A DNA stretch of 64,000 bases from Crotophaga sulcirostris (Eukaryota; Chordata; Aves; Cuculiformes; Crotophagidae), in the NCBI GenBank assembly GCA_013397455.1, contig VYZB01000272.1, positions 757,201 through 821,200 on the forward strand, given 5' to 3'. Positions 1 through 12,000 of the stretch are shown in pieces; positions within the stretch are counted from its first letter, which is position 1; every line of letters starts with the position of its first letter. The translations under genes and the position numbers were made by a program. The notes beneath the pieces are model-generated. The model saw only the letters and a list, made by a program, of their open reading frames with translations, ran no database searches and was not told the DNA's origin.

Positions 1-84
1 CACGCTCTCAAGGCGCCTCTTGATCAGTTCGGTCAAATCACTGTTTGACTCATCCAGACTTTTCTCTGCTTGGTCAGAGTTTTC
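1..84 (-). CDS. KDRL: KDRL exon 21 (5' part), kinase insert domain, cut by window edge
   Basis: Minus-strand exon starting in phase 0 after a 'tcccag' acceptor. The 84 visible bases read [18 protein letters not shown] followed by [10 protein letters not shown]. The latter is the start of the kinase insert, where KDR has DLKRRLDSITSS and, as I recall, fish kdrl has [13 protein letters not shown]. This is one of the strongest pointers to KDRL. A second in-frame acceptor ('tttctag') lies 6 bases upstream and would begin the exon at base 90, adding Ser-Gln. The exon continues beyond base 1; the tyrosines and acidic tract of the insert are not visible. Confidence 0.85.
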
Positions 85-3000
85 CTGGGACTAGAAATGG
101 AATGAAACAAATTTGAAGCTTTGGGTGATGCAATGCTTGCAGATTCCAGATATGTAACAAAATGGCATCTGGAGAAAGTATCCTCTGAAAATGAGCTCCA
201 AACATGTTTGGACATGCTGTTACCTGAAGAGCAGAATTAGTTAAGCCTGACTTGTTTATACAGAAGCTCCCATTTTTCTGGTAGCAATATTCCACCATAA
301 AAGTTAGCTGGAAGGTGGCTGTGTGAGACTGGGAGATGAGCAGAGAGTTACCATAATTCTGTACCTCTTGTTTTCTTAGAAATCATGCTAAAGATCACAG
401 TTCAGGGCATGTGCATGGTGTGTGCTGAAATGCCTCTGTCTCCCCCTCTCCTGGGGAGCGAGACACAACCAGTCCTGCAATCCATGGAAACAATGGTGAG
501 AAAAGAAAATCTGAGTGGCTGTACCAGGAAAACCTCCTTCTCTTACACCAAATATCTCAGCTACTTTTGTGCATATACACAATAGCTACAATAATAATAA
601 TAATGACACATAATAATAGGATCATCCGGGAAAATAATCTGAAAGTAATCTTGGGGAGGTTCCAGTTTCTGGCAGGGCTTAAATCCAGCAACCCTTTCCA
701 TGTGGTGTTTTCACAACCAGAATCCCCACTGCTGATTCCTAGCCTCCTGTGTCTTCCCCCATATCGTAGCCCACTTTTTGCTGACACAAATGTTTGTGTG
801 GCTGCAGACAACTGCAAACCATGTGGTTAGTTGGAATGGAGAACCTGTTGGTGATCCTGTTTGCACAGACTTTCATGGGAAGGGAGAACACGACAGATGG
901 GTGCGAGCAAAGCATGGGAAGGTGAGCTGCTTTTGGTAGGTAGGGATGGGACTGCAAAGAAAACTCCCCAGAGCAGGCTTGTATTCTGGGAGGGTTCATC
1001 TTCTCCCAACTCAGTTAACACCAATTTTTCACTCCTGCTTTGTTGCCCCCCTCATTGGTCGTATCTTGCAATTCATCCTCTCTCTCTCCCAAGTGCTCTG
1101 GAGTGCTTAGGTGTTCACAACTAATCCTTCAGTAGGTGCTAGAAAAGAAGAGGGTGGGAATGAGTTCCTACAGGGAAAAATGTATCCTTTTCTTGGCCAT
1201 ACGACCTGAAATGTGAGGAAATAAAATGCCTCTATAAATACTGTCATAAATGTCATAGTGCTAGTGCAGGAAGAAGTCCAGCTTGTCAATTCTGTTCCAT
1301 GTGACCATGAGAAGCCTGTTGGTTTTTACCTTGTATGCAACAAAATCTCCTCGCTTTCCTCGTAGGTAGTTGGACAGGTTCCCATATTTGCAGTACTCTA
1401 CTATGACCATTAAGGGACCTGGAAAGACAGTGAGACTCAAATGAGTTTTGAAGCACTGCAAAGCACTGAATACTAAGTTATCCTCACAAATCCTCTTCAA
1501 AATAAGTAAATGCTGTCATTCCTTTTACACAGATGAGGAAATCAGGAAACAGAGGAGTGACACTCAAGACGCACCCAGTTAGGAGTGGATATGGAGAGCA
1601 GGGATTACAGTATGGATTGTTAACTTTCCCCATTACATGGTAGCAGTTGATATTTATTCCTTATTTATAAACAAGGAAAAATTCAGAGTGATAAACAAGA
1701 ATATACAAGCTCATGTACTATTGAGATTGGTTTATTCTATAGGTAGATCCATGGGATGGAGCGGGCCTCATTTTTCTCTGCTGTCTTCGCAATGGTTTGA
1801 TTTGGGCAGGGCCAATGTCACTAGAGGCTGTAGAAGTGTACAGGATCCTAAACAGATCAAAATCCAAAGCTTCAGAAATACTTAGTCTGATGTTTTTGAA
1901 GACAAGGAAAGTCCTATTGATTTCTTCTTCCTGGACAAACTTCTCTGGAGTTCAGTGCAATTGCTGCTTTTGTATATATTGTTCAGAACTCCTTGAAAAT
2001 GCTTTTATGTTTCAATATGAACACTTAGGAAAGGCAAAAACCACATTCCCTACCTTTAGCATAAACCCTGCTTTTTGTACTCATCAAGTATAAGAGATGA
2101 AATGGTGGGACTAGGATGCATATAAACAGGTATTATTATCAGTCCTAAGGAATCAGACTTTCATGTCCAGAGACCTTTTTCCATCTAGAAAGGTCCATAG
2201 TTCAGAGTTAGGAGTCTGAATTTCCAAGAAGTGCTGAAAGCTGCCTTGACTGTGCAGGCTGGAGCAGCACCAAGCAGCCCCTCTACCTGCTCCATCCAAA
2301 AGGTACACACGGGCTGGTGCTGAGCCTGCACCTCAGTCTGGGTTGGGGCGTTCAGTGTGGGCTGGAAGGCTGAGAGTGGAGCTGTCAGGGAAGGTGGAGA
2401 AGGGAAGTGGAGAAGGGAAGGGCCAACCTTGGAAATCCTGGTTGCTGCGTTCTGTCTGAGATGGGACGATGAGTACTGTTTCGAACCTGGTTGCCCCATT
2501 AACAGGGAGAAGGACAACTCTAGCAATCATAACCACATACCTAATGACATCAGGTATTCCTGACAGGCTCTTTATTTGTCCTGGAGTGCTGCTGCATTGG
2601 ATACAGACCTTTGGGCTGTGCAGGACTTCCAGTTCCAGTATTGGAACATATTCAGCACCTGAGCACACAGCCTCAGTGATGCCAAAACCATGGCTGGCCC
2701 AAACCAGATCTGCCAGTGGTTCTGCTGCTGCCCACACACCACTGCTGGCTTGGGCTTAGAGGCAGCAGTGCCGGCATCCAGCAGAGCACAAGGCATCTCT
2801 GTGGGACATTGTGCTGAAGAACCTAAATTCAGATGTCCCTCATGGATGCCCTGAGGAAATGCAGATTCCAGCACAGCTTTAAAGCTCCAGTTAGTGATTT
2901 ATTCCTGTTTTTTAAATGCTTCCTAGACATAGCCTCTCCATCTTTTCCTCCTTGTAAGTCATATACTATGCATTAGCTCTAACTACTTCATATCAGGCGT

Positions 3001-6000
3001 TCAGTCAAGGTGTTAATGCTTGTTATTTATTCTGTTGCTAAAATAGGATATGTGCACATCTAACTTCATCTTCCTCAGGAATGCTATTACCTGGTTACAT
3101 AAAACCTAACGAAGGAGGAGAAAGCAGTGTATTCTGCAATTGCATTTTAATAGGAACGCTCATCCCAGTGTCTGTCTGGAGAGCTCTGGGCTGTTTTCCC
3201 TCAGCCTGCTGTTGTCTGCTCAGAGGCAGATGCGCCTACGTCTGCCCTGGGCCCCCTCAGTGCCCTCCAGGCTGTGCTGTGCCGCTCCACTCCTGCCACT
3301 GCTCCCCAGGGTCACTGGTGACTTTCCCAGGCAACTGGCAGGGAAGTGAGGGTTGCCTCCTCACCCAGGAGGGCAATTAGGTTGGAGCAGGCTGAAGAAT
3401 GGGAAATGGAGAGGCTCCCAGGAGAAGAAGTTCCTCAGAGATGGGACCATCCCAATGTTTGATCGGTTACTGAGATGTGTCTCATTGTGCAGCTGGAGTT
3501 CTGTGGCTGCCTTGGTGCTTTAGTTAGAAACTGTGGAGCTGTCAGTAATGCTACCGTGGTTTAGGCGCCTGTTTGTGTTAAGCCACCTCACAGACTTGAC
3601 TGGAGAGGACTCTCACCAGCACTCACATTATCACTTCTCCTCTACTCACAGTTGCAAGCAAAGGTTCCTGGCTTACACATCTAAGTCTAAGCCCCTCCAG
3701 CTCAGCTGGCCACCTCCCCAGGTGAACTTCTGGGCTCTGCAGTGCTGCCATGGTTCCGCCCATCTCCCCATTCATGGCTCCCAGATTACAGCAGGGTCTG
3801 TGGCTGCTGGTGGCCAACTGCTCCTGGGGCAACTGGCAGTATCTTCCTGGAGGGAAGATTCTTTCCTGGCATCCTACCGAATCTACCTGACCAAAGATTT
3901 CTTTTTGCACTAGTGCCTGGACACCTACGTGTTCTTTGGGAAAAGCACAGTTTTGGCATCCCAGATATGTGCACCATCTCTCTTGCTCTTTCCTTTTCAT
4001 TTATTTCACTCTGATTTCCTCATCCTCAGCTCTCCTAAACCTGTCTTTGTTTTTGAAGGTTCATTGTAACAGGTGTCTGAGAGTTGTTACCCTGAAATTA
4101 AGGCACAGTGTCAAAATAGACAAGGATGCTTCATGTGGCAGTATGGGAAGAGATGTTTTAGAAATAGGATCTATTTATGGAGTCCCATGTTAAAGTCCAC
4201 ATTTTGCAAGAGATTCTTTGTATGATGTACAGGAAGTTGTGCCAGTTCAACCCCTTGGAGGTCCTTGCTGTTGCTCCATTCAGCCTTGAACTGACCCAGT
4301 CCAAGGCTGCACGCAGAATTGCCTGTGTTTGCTCAGAAAGAGTGAAGTGCTTATGAAAGGAGGAGGCCTTAAGTAGCTAAGTGCTCAGTCTGATGCATCC
4401 GCCTGATAAGGCAGAGAAGAAGAGGGAGCAGAACATTTGAAAGGATCAGTAGAGCCTGCGTGGAGGAACCGGACACGTCATTGCATCCTTTTGGTCCATA
4501 ATTCCTTTTGTAAACAAGCTCACAAGGGACAGGGAAGAAGAAAATAGGGAAATGACACCACTGGCTGGGAGAAGATGTTCAGAAACCATTGATGAGAGGT
4601 GACCGTGTTCTGCAGTAGCAGAAGTTCTCCTGTGAGGAGAGATGTAGAAATAATTGTGCCTGAGGCTTGGACTCCACCACAGACACATCCAGGCACCATT
4701 GTATCTGAAAAGTGTTTCATCTTTGCTCCTTATTTAATGAGCACTTCTCACCTCCAGCTTTGGTGCAGGCTCCCAGCAGGTTGACAACATTGAGGTGATG
4801 TCCTATGTGGATGAGAATCTTCAGTTCAGACATTAAAGCCTTGCATTCATTAGTAGTTGCACATTCTGCTTAAGATAAACAGGAAAAAAGTCATCTTTAC
4901 ACAACAGGATATTTTTAACACGACACAGCAAGATCCTGTTTATACTTGGAAACAAAAACCACCCAGGTTACTTGCAGTATCTTTGTTTTCAGACTCTCAA
5001 ACAGATAATAATTCATCCGTTTCATTGTCTATTGACCTTTATGAAGTGGGATAACACTTTATCTTTTGGGTGACTCTTCCTTTCTCTAGCATGGGTTACG
5101 GAGGGTTGCTGTCCCATTGGAGAACCCTCCCCCCCAGACCACATACCAGAGCCTTTGCAAGGACTACACTTTGTAAGCTCAGCAAAGGAACAAACAACAG
5201 CACACAGGAGAATATTTTCCTCCATCTGTAATGGTGATGTGCAAGTACTCCTTTACAATACCTCAGGATATATTTTTCCACAATACTGAGTGACTCTCCA
5301 CTGCAGTTGGTGGAGGAATCCTATGCATCTCTAAGATGGCTCCCAAAATGTGCTGAAGAATGTACAGCATTAAGGAATCTCAGCCCCATGGGACCCCATC
5401 GGCCCAAGAAATACATGTTCCAGCAAAACCGAGGGGGCCCTATTCGTGTTTGAACCTTGAACCTGACAATCAAGGAAGCACTGTCTAGCCAGTTCTCCTG
5501 AATTTCCATTCTCTTCTGCTGCCAAAGCTAAAGTAGGCCCTCTCAGCCCAGAACATTCCTCAGATGCTGGTTTGTTTCCTCTGCCCTCTTTCCCAGGCTG
5601 TGTCCTGTTTCCTCTGGTTTTGCCTTTGCACCGTGTAGGGTTTAGATATGATGGAACAGTTATGGATCATTTGGTGTGAGAAACGTAACCTCTCTCTGTT
5701 TGTAGAATTCATCATGAACAAATCTTTCACCAAATTGTGCCATAAAGAAGGAGCTGTTCCAAGCCCAAAATTTCTTCAGCCAACAGTGTTTGTGGATGGG
5801 CGTGTATGTCAGTGGTGTTACCCCTGATTTACCCTGACATGAACTGGAACACATGCATGGCATGATCTACACAGAGCAGTCTCCAAAGTGTTTCAGATCA
5901 TCTTGGACATTACGTTATAGCCTTCAACTAAGAACTGATCCCAGCCTACTTCATGAGAATGACAGATAATGCTGGTTTTACAGGAATGCAGACATCTCCA

Positions 6001-9000
6001 GAGCCTTTGTTTTTTCCTGAATGGATTGACTCCCATTAGAGATTATGCTGTATTCAGGAAAGGAATTATGGGCCTGTTAGCTGGGGAGGGACTTGTTAGA
6101 GCAGGAGGCTGCTGCCTCTACTGAGGAGGAAGAGGCAAAATGATGGAGAAATTGTCAAGTAGTTTGCTGGATATGTGTAGGCAGGGTGGAGCTGACATGA
6201 GGATCAGTTGTGAAGCACAGCATAGAAGTGAATGAAACTCCAGAGCTATCCAGGGCAGTAAGTTTTTGATGGAGAACGGCGTATGTCTGTGTCAGGGGCT
6301 TCTAGGATACTGCAGGGATCTGGAGATGGGCATGGAACAGAAGAAACAACAGCAGGGAACATGATCTGAAGATCCATGAACTAATGCAGAGAAGGCAGGC
6401 CAGAGTTGATGGAGGTCCAGCCAGATGAGAAAGTGATGATTTTGAAATTTCAGAGAAATGCAAAAGAACAGAGCATCAGGAGTGGCAGCCAGAAACACAA
6501 GCCACATGCTGTGAGAGAAGAGAAATGCCTGAATCGTGGCATTGCAGGGGTTACTACTGTCATGCAGCAGCAATGTGGGCTATGGAAAGCCATCAGCGAG
6601 AATGGATTATACCTCTGAAAAAGCCCTAAGTGAACAGGGAGAAACCTCCAGCCCAAGTAGTCAATGCACCGGCTGCTGCATTCATCCATAAGCTGTCTGT
6701 GGAGGCTTTGGATGTAAATATAACACGAAAGAATAGGCTCCAAGCTCCCCATTCCTCACCATGGAATGTTAACAGCTTTCCTTAATCTCAGTAGTTGCAA
6801 GCAAGTTGTCTCTAATTCACTCCCTTGGCATTGCTTTTTTGCCAACCCCTTGAACTATTATGCATCTGGAAAGGCTATGATTAAAAGCTCAGATCCAATT
6901 TCAGGCTATCTAATGTCATTACATTCTGTAATCTGTTTCCCTTCTAACCCCATAGACCTGGAAGCTGCTGTTTTCCTCCTCTAGGAATACGAGACTTAAT
7001 CAGCAGCGCAGCATGGAGCCTGCTTGTCATTTCCTACGTGTTAACATCCACTGTCGAACAACTAATTGCTCCCATATGACAAACCCACTCCCTCCTGAAC
7101 ACAATGAACTCAGGGCTGGTTTGGAGCTGAGAACTTGAAACCTCATTGCCCCCAGGTTCCCTGAGGAGCATTGTGAGAATCTCAGAGGGATATGTACCTT
7201 TAAGCATTTTTACGGCAACTGTTTTGCAGGTTGAAGATTTATCAATGCCAAAAGCAGACGCCTCCACCACCTTCCCAAAAGCACCATGACCCAGTGTTTT
7301 ACCTAGAGAAGCAAGAGTCAAGAGTGAGCCAAAGGAGACATTTGACAGTCTGCACCAGAAGGGAACATGCATTGTCAGCTATGCAAGGAACACAAGACTC
7401 CAGTGTCCAGGCACAACACAGAAGAACAGTCAACAGAAGCCTGTATCACTTGTTTGCAGCATATGGATATAAGGGGTGTGATTTATATCCATATGACTTT
7501 AGTGCAATACAGTATGTGACAGAACAGAGTAGAATAAATAAATCTGCATTCAGCTGAAGGCAAGGCTGAATAAACATATGTGGTTTAAGGGTAAAAACAT
7601 TACACATAGTTGTCCTGATGGCCCAGGAAAGTCAGAGTTTGGGTTAAACAGAACTGTGGAACCCTGATCTCTGACGAATCACAGTCATGGAGATAGCCAG
7701 CGAAGGCTCTCGAATGCGAATAAGACTTCAGTTATTGACATTTATTTGACATAAAAACTATGATAAATGGATTTTAAGGTGATAATCTTGCTTTATTTTC
7801 CCTTTCATTTCAATTTCCCTGCCTGTAGCACCTTGTGTGCTCTGAGGGCTCTGAGCCACAGTGCAACAGAGCACAGTGGGCATCATGGTTTGGCTTCTGA
7901 GTTCAGCTAGTTTGACCACCATCATCTCATTTTTTGTGGTTTTTGTCTGTCTTCCTCCTTCTTCCATGTTTTCCAGATAAAGCACCGAGCTCACACAAAT
8001 ACATGTGCATTCCCTGCCCTCATCATTGTGCACAGATGTTATTGTTTCGCTATACAAACATAACCTGCTTTTTATGTTTTCTTGTTCCATCAACTAGGGA
8101 GCTGAGCTGTTGGATGAAATTTGGTTGATGTTTTATGTTTTTTTACAGCTCAACACCAGGTTCAAATTATTGGTAAGGAACTGATTATTTGAGGAATTGA
8201 TAGATTCCTTCAAAACAAAATTCAGTGGAAGACTGTCACCTTTCCAATTCCCTTCTCTTTCTCTTTTCCTTTCTGGGTGTGAACCCACATTTCTGCAGGC
8301 ACCTTTCTCTCCTGTCACAAGTTTGTCTTCACTTCCCCAAGGAAGAAAAAGAGGTGGTGGCTGTTTTGAGAGACACCACCTGTGCTTTTCTTACCCAGTC
8401 CCTTGTTTCGCCCCCCACTAAGGGTGTTCCTACATTCTGTGATTCCCTGCCAGTCTCCCCAAGGATGGTGGCACGCTGGCACTAAGCTCCTTCTTGGGTT
8501 AGACAGCAGATCCATGGAAACTGAGGAATGAAAGCAATCACCAGCGTTCCCAGCAATACCCCCAGAGCACTCACCCAGCCGCAGTCTGTCCCTGGGAAAC
8601 TCCCATTTGTTGCTGTCGTAGGGCAGGCGGTCACACTGCTCATCGAGAGGCATCTCCTCTGGATCCATTATAATGGACAGGTATCCTGTTTTAATGTCTG
8701 TGGCATCGGGCTAAAAACAAGGCATGGAGAAATGATTGACAGTGTTTACCCTGCAGTTCTAATGGGGGAGAGTGGTCAAGGAGCTCCCTGAACTCCAGGC
8801 TCAGTGCTGACATTCATTCTGAACCATGGATGCAGTGCTTTAGTAACACTTTTTGCCCTAAATTCATAAACATTTGTCATGTTCTGAGATTCTTGAAAAT
8901 ACAGTATTTATCAGTTCTGCCTGGAATGGCTGGGTTGGAAGACACCTCAAAGTCCATCCAGTTCCACCCCTCTGCCATGTGCAGGGACACCTCCCACTGG

Positions 9001-12000
9001 ATCAGGGGGCTCAAAGCCACATCCAACCTGGCCTTGAACACCTCCAGGGATGAGGCAGCCACCACTGCTCTGGGCAACGTGGACCAGCGTCTCCCCACCC
9101 TCACAGGAAAACATTTCTTCCTAAGATCTCATCTCAATCTCCTCTCTTTCAGTTTTTCATGTGAACTCCATGAGCTGCACTTCCTGGTGCAATACAAAGC
9201 ATTTTGGCATTTTTTTTAGTGGTTTGTTTTGCAGCCTTGATTCTCCAGTTATCCAGTTCAGGGCATTTGCTGATTACAGTTTAAAATTGGTGGAAAGCTG
9301 GTGAAAACTAGTACTCCTAATGCTCCTCAGTGACAAACTGGTTTGGTGGGTCCTGAGAGCTGACTGGCATGTGTGTAAAATGTCACAGGAAATTCACTGT
9401 CCACAACTCTGTTAAACAGGGGTCAAGGAGGAAAACATGAATTTTTGCATGTGTTTACAACGGGATGGGAAATTCTACTCAAGTATCAGGGCTTGGCCCT
9501 GTGACTGTAGCTTTGTGACCATCAGAGTAGAGAACTGTGGTTGCCTTTCTTTTTACTGTTTTGTTTTTTGGGGAAAATCAGACCTAAATTCCTTGGAACT
9601 TTGTTGAAACTTTACTTTTTTGAGTTACAAAAGGGAGGTAAAAAAATAGCAAGACTTGGAGATAAAATAAGCTCTGTGGTTTGAGCTCACTTCTAGAGCA
9701 AACATAGAATCACAGAATGTCCTGAGTTGGAAGGAACCCACAAGGAGCATTGAGTCCAACTGCTGTCCCTGCACAGGACAACCCCAGCATTCACACTGTG
9801 GGGCTGGGAGCCTTGGCCAAATGTTTCTGGAATATTGTCAGGCTTGGTGCTGTGACTGCTTCCCTGGGGAGCTGTTCCAGTGCTCCACCACCCTCTGGGG
9901 TGAAGAACCTTTTCCTAGTGTCCAACCTAACCCTCCCCACTGGATCTTTCCTAAAACAGGGTCCCCTTGACTATCTGTGTTTCAAAGGAATCTTCTTGGA
10001 CAAGTGATGAAATCAAGCTCTCATTTTAGAGGATTTAGATTTTTTTTTGCTTTCCCAATCTTGCAAGTCAGTTTGACCCATGAAGAGGGAGGAGCCTGAT
10101 GTTATGGTACCATGGAAGTTGGAAGAAATCTCACCAGGGCAGATGAACTCTTAAGGAGTCCAAGGACTATCGGCAGAAATCTTGGACTGAGATTTTCTAG
10201 GATTTTTTTGCACAGATTTCCTACCATCTGTCCCAAAAGTTCAGCCCTGAACTCTGGTGTTGCACATGGGATCATAGAATTATGGGATGATTTGGGTTGG
10301 AAGGGACCTCAAAGCCCATCCAGTTCCAATACCCTGCCATGGACAGGGACACCTCCCACTGGATCAGGGGGCTCAAACCCAGAGCCTTTGTGCAGTATGG
10401 AAGCTCTTACTTTTCGCAGTTTCCGAATGAACAGGGTCAGAAGGAGCCAGAAGAGTGTGGCGGCCAGACCAGTGCAGACCAGGATGATAACTTCAATGTT
10501 GGATTTCTCCTCAGAACCTGTGGGTTAAATGAACAACCAAGTGTTAAATGTAGCCGCAATCCATGAACAATACTGAACAATGGAGACTGAACAATATCTC
10601 CCATAAGCCCGACATAACACACGTGTTTCACCTCAGTCTGGAACTCACCCTGTATTTTGATGAAGGCTGATGTGCTGTCTTGTCCCATGTCATTGGATGC
10701 TCTGCATTCATAGAGCCCTTCGTCATCCTTCTTCACTCGCTCAATGACCAGGGTATTATTTTCCATGGAAATTCCTGTTGTAAGGGATTTCAGTTAATAT
10801 TATCAAAATAACCTGTCTACTTACAAGTGCTCTTTGGAGACAGAGAACTGAAAGCCCATGTCTTGGAGGCTGTGGGAAGTGATGGGGTTCTGACATGTGG
10901 AACATGGAAATCAGGTTATGCACATCCCTAGAAAAATCACTGCGTGGAGCAGCCCTGCGTTCCCAGGCAGCCAAGGTCTGGAGGTGGAATGGGAAGAAGG
11001 AAGTTCCCTGGGTATCACAGTATCACAGTATTACAAGGTTGGAAAGGACCTCTGAGATCATCAAGTCCAACCTATAACCCAACACTAACACCAACCCATC
11101 TTCTAAATCATGGCACTGAGGGCCTCATCCAATCTCCTCTTAAACACCTCCAGGGACAGCGACTCCACCACCTCCCTGGGCAGCACATTCCAATGGCCAA
11201 TCACCCTTTGAGTGAAGAACTTTTCCCTAATATCAAGCCTAAACTTTCCCTGACGAAGCTTGAGTCCATGTCCTCTAGTTCTGTCACTGGTAACCTGAAT
11301 GTATGTGAAGCTTCTCAATATCTAATTTTCCTGATTATTTTTTCCTGAATTTTGACATAAACCTGAGAGCTCACCTGTTTCACTGAGGATATGTTTGAGG
11401 CAGTAATAGTGAAATGGGTCAGGCTCTGAATCTGAAAGGGAAGGCCATTTTGAGATTCTGGGTGTTCTGCCTATGAATCTTGTTGTCGTTAACAAGAGCA
11501 TGGCATAGAACTTGCCATGCACCATGCTGAAATGTTTACCCTGCAGTGTTTCTTCTGAATATTTTATTTATGTTTCCATTGGTTGGATGAGTTACATGCT
11601 TGTCCTTCTAGAATTATTTATGAAGTTTCAGTTATAAAGAGTTTCCCTCAGAACAGTCTGATATGAATTATGGATGGTCCTGGATTTCCTACATCGTCCA
11701 CGGTACAGAATTAAAGCCACAGGACCAGCTATTCACCTGGGATTCTGCATGATTACAGGACAGAGCTGAGCAGGAGGAGGCTCAGATGGAGGAGCCTGTG
11801 TCGCTGCCCATGGTGGCACTGTGCCTGCGCTGCTCTGCACCAACCAAGCTGAGAGCATGCTCGTTCCATGCTGTGGGAGAAAAAGAAAGGACATGCACCA
11901 TGCCATGGTTTGGGCCAGGTTGGCTGGTGACCACCCACAACTTGTTGCAATGTGCTTGGATCAGGCCCCAGGAATACCTGACAACTCGGGCTGTGCTCTC

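Larger units (their letters stand above)
8711..10410 (-). other. KDRL intron 16
   Basis: Intron of 1.7 kb carrying three CR1 fragments of different age. The nearest ends about 34 bp from the exon 16 donor. Confidence 0.8.

Noticed and set aside
2185..2874. Overlapping open frames on both strands around 2.2-2.9 kb
   Set aside because: No domain similarity and no exon-like phases with the KDRL exons on either side; ordinary GC-rich intron sequence.
8838..8920. Shared flank regarded as a CRISPR-like or spaced repeat
   Set aside because: Three dispersed, diverged copies tied to CR1 ends in a vertebrate genome; no array structure.
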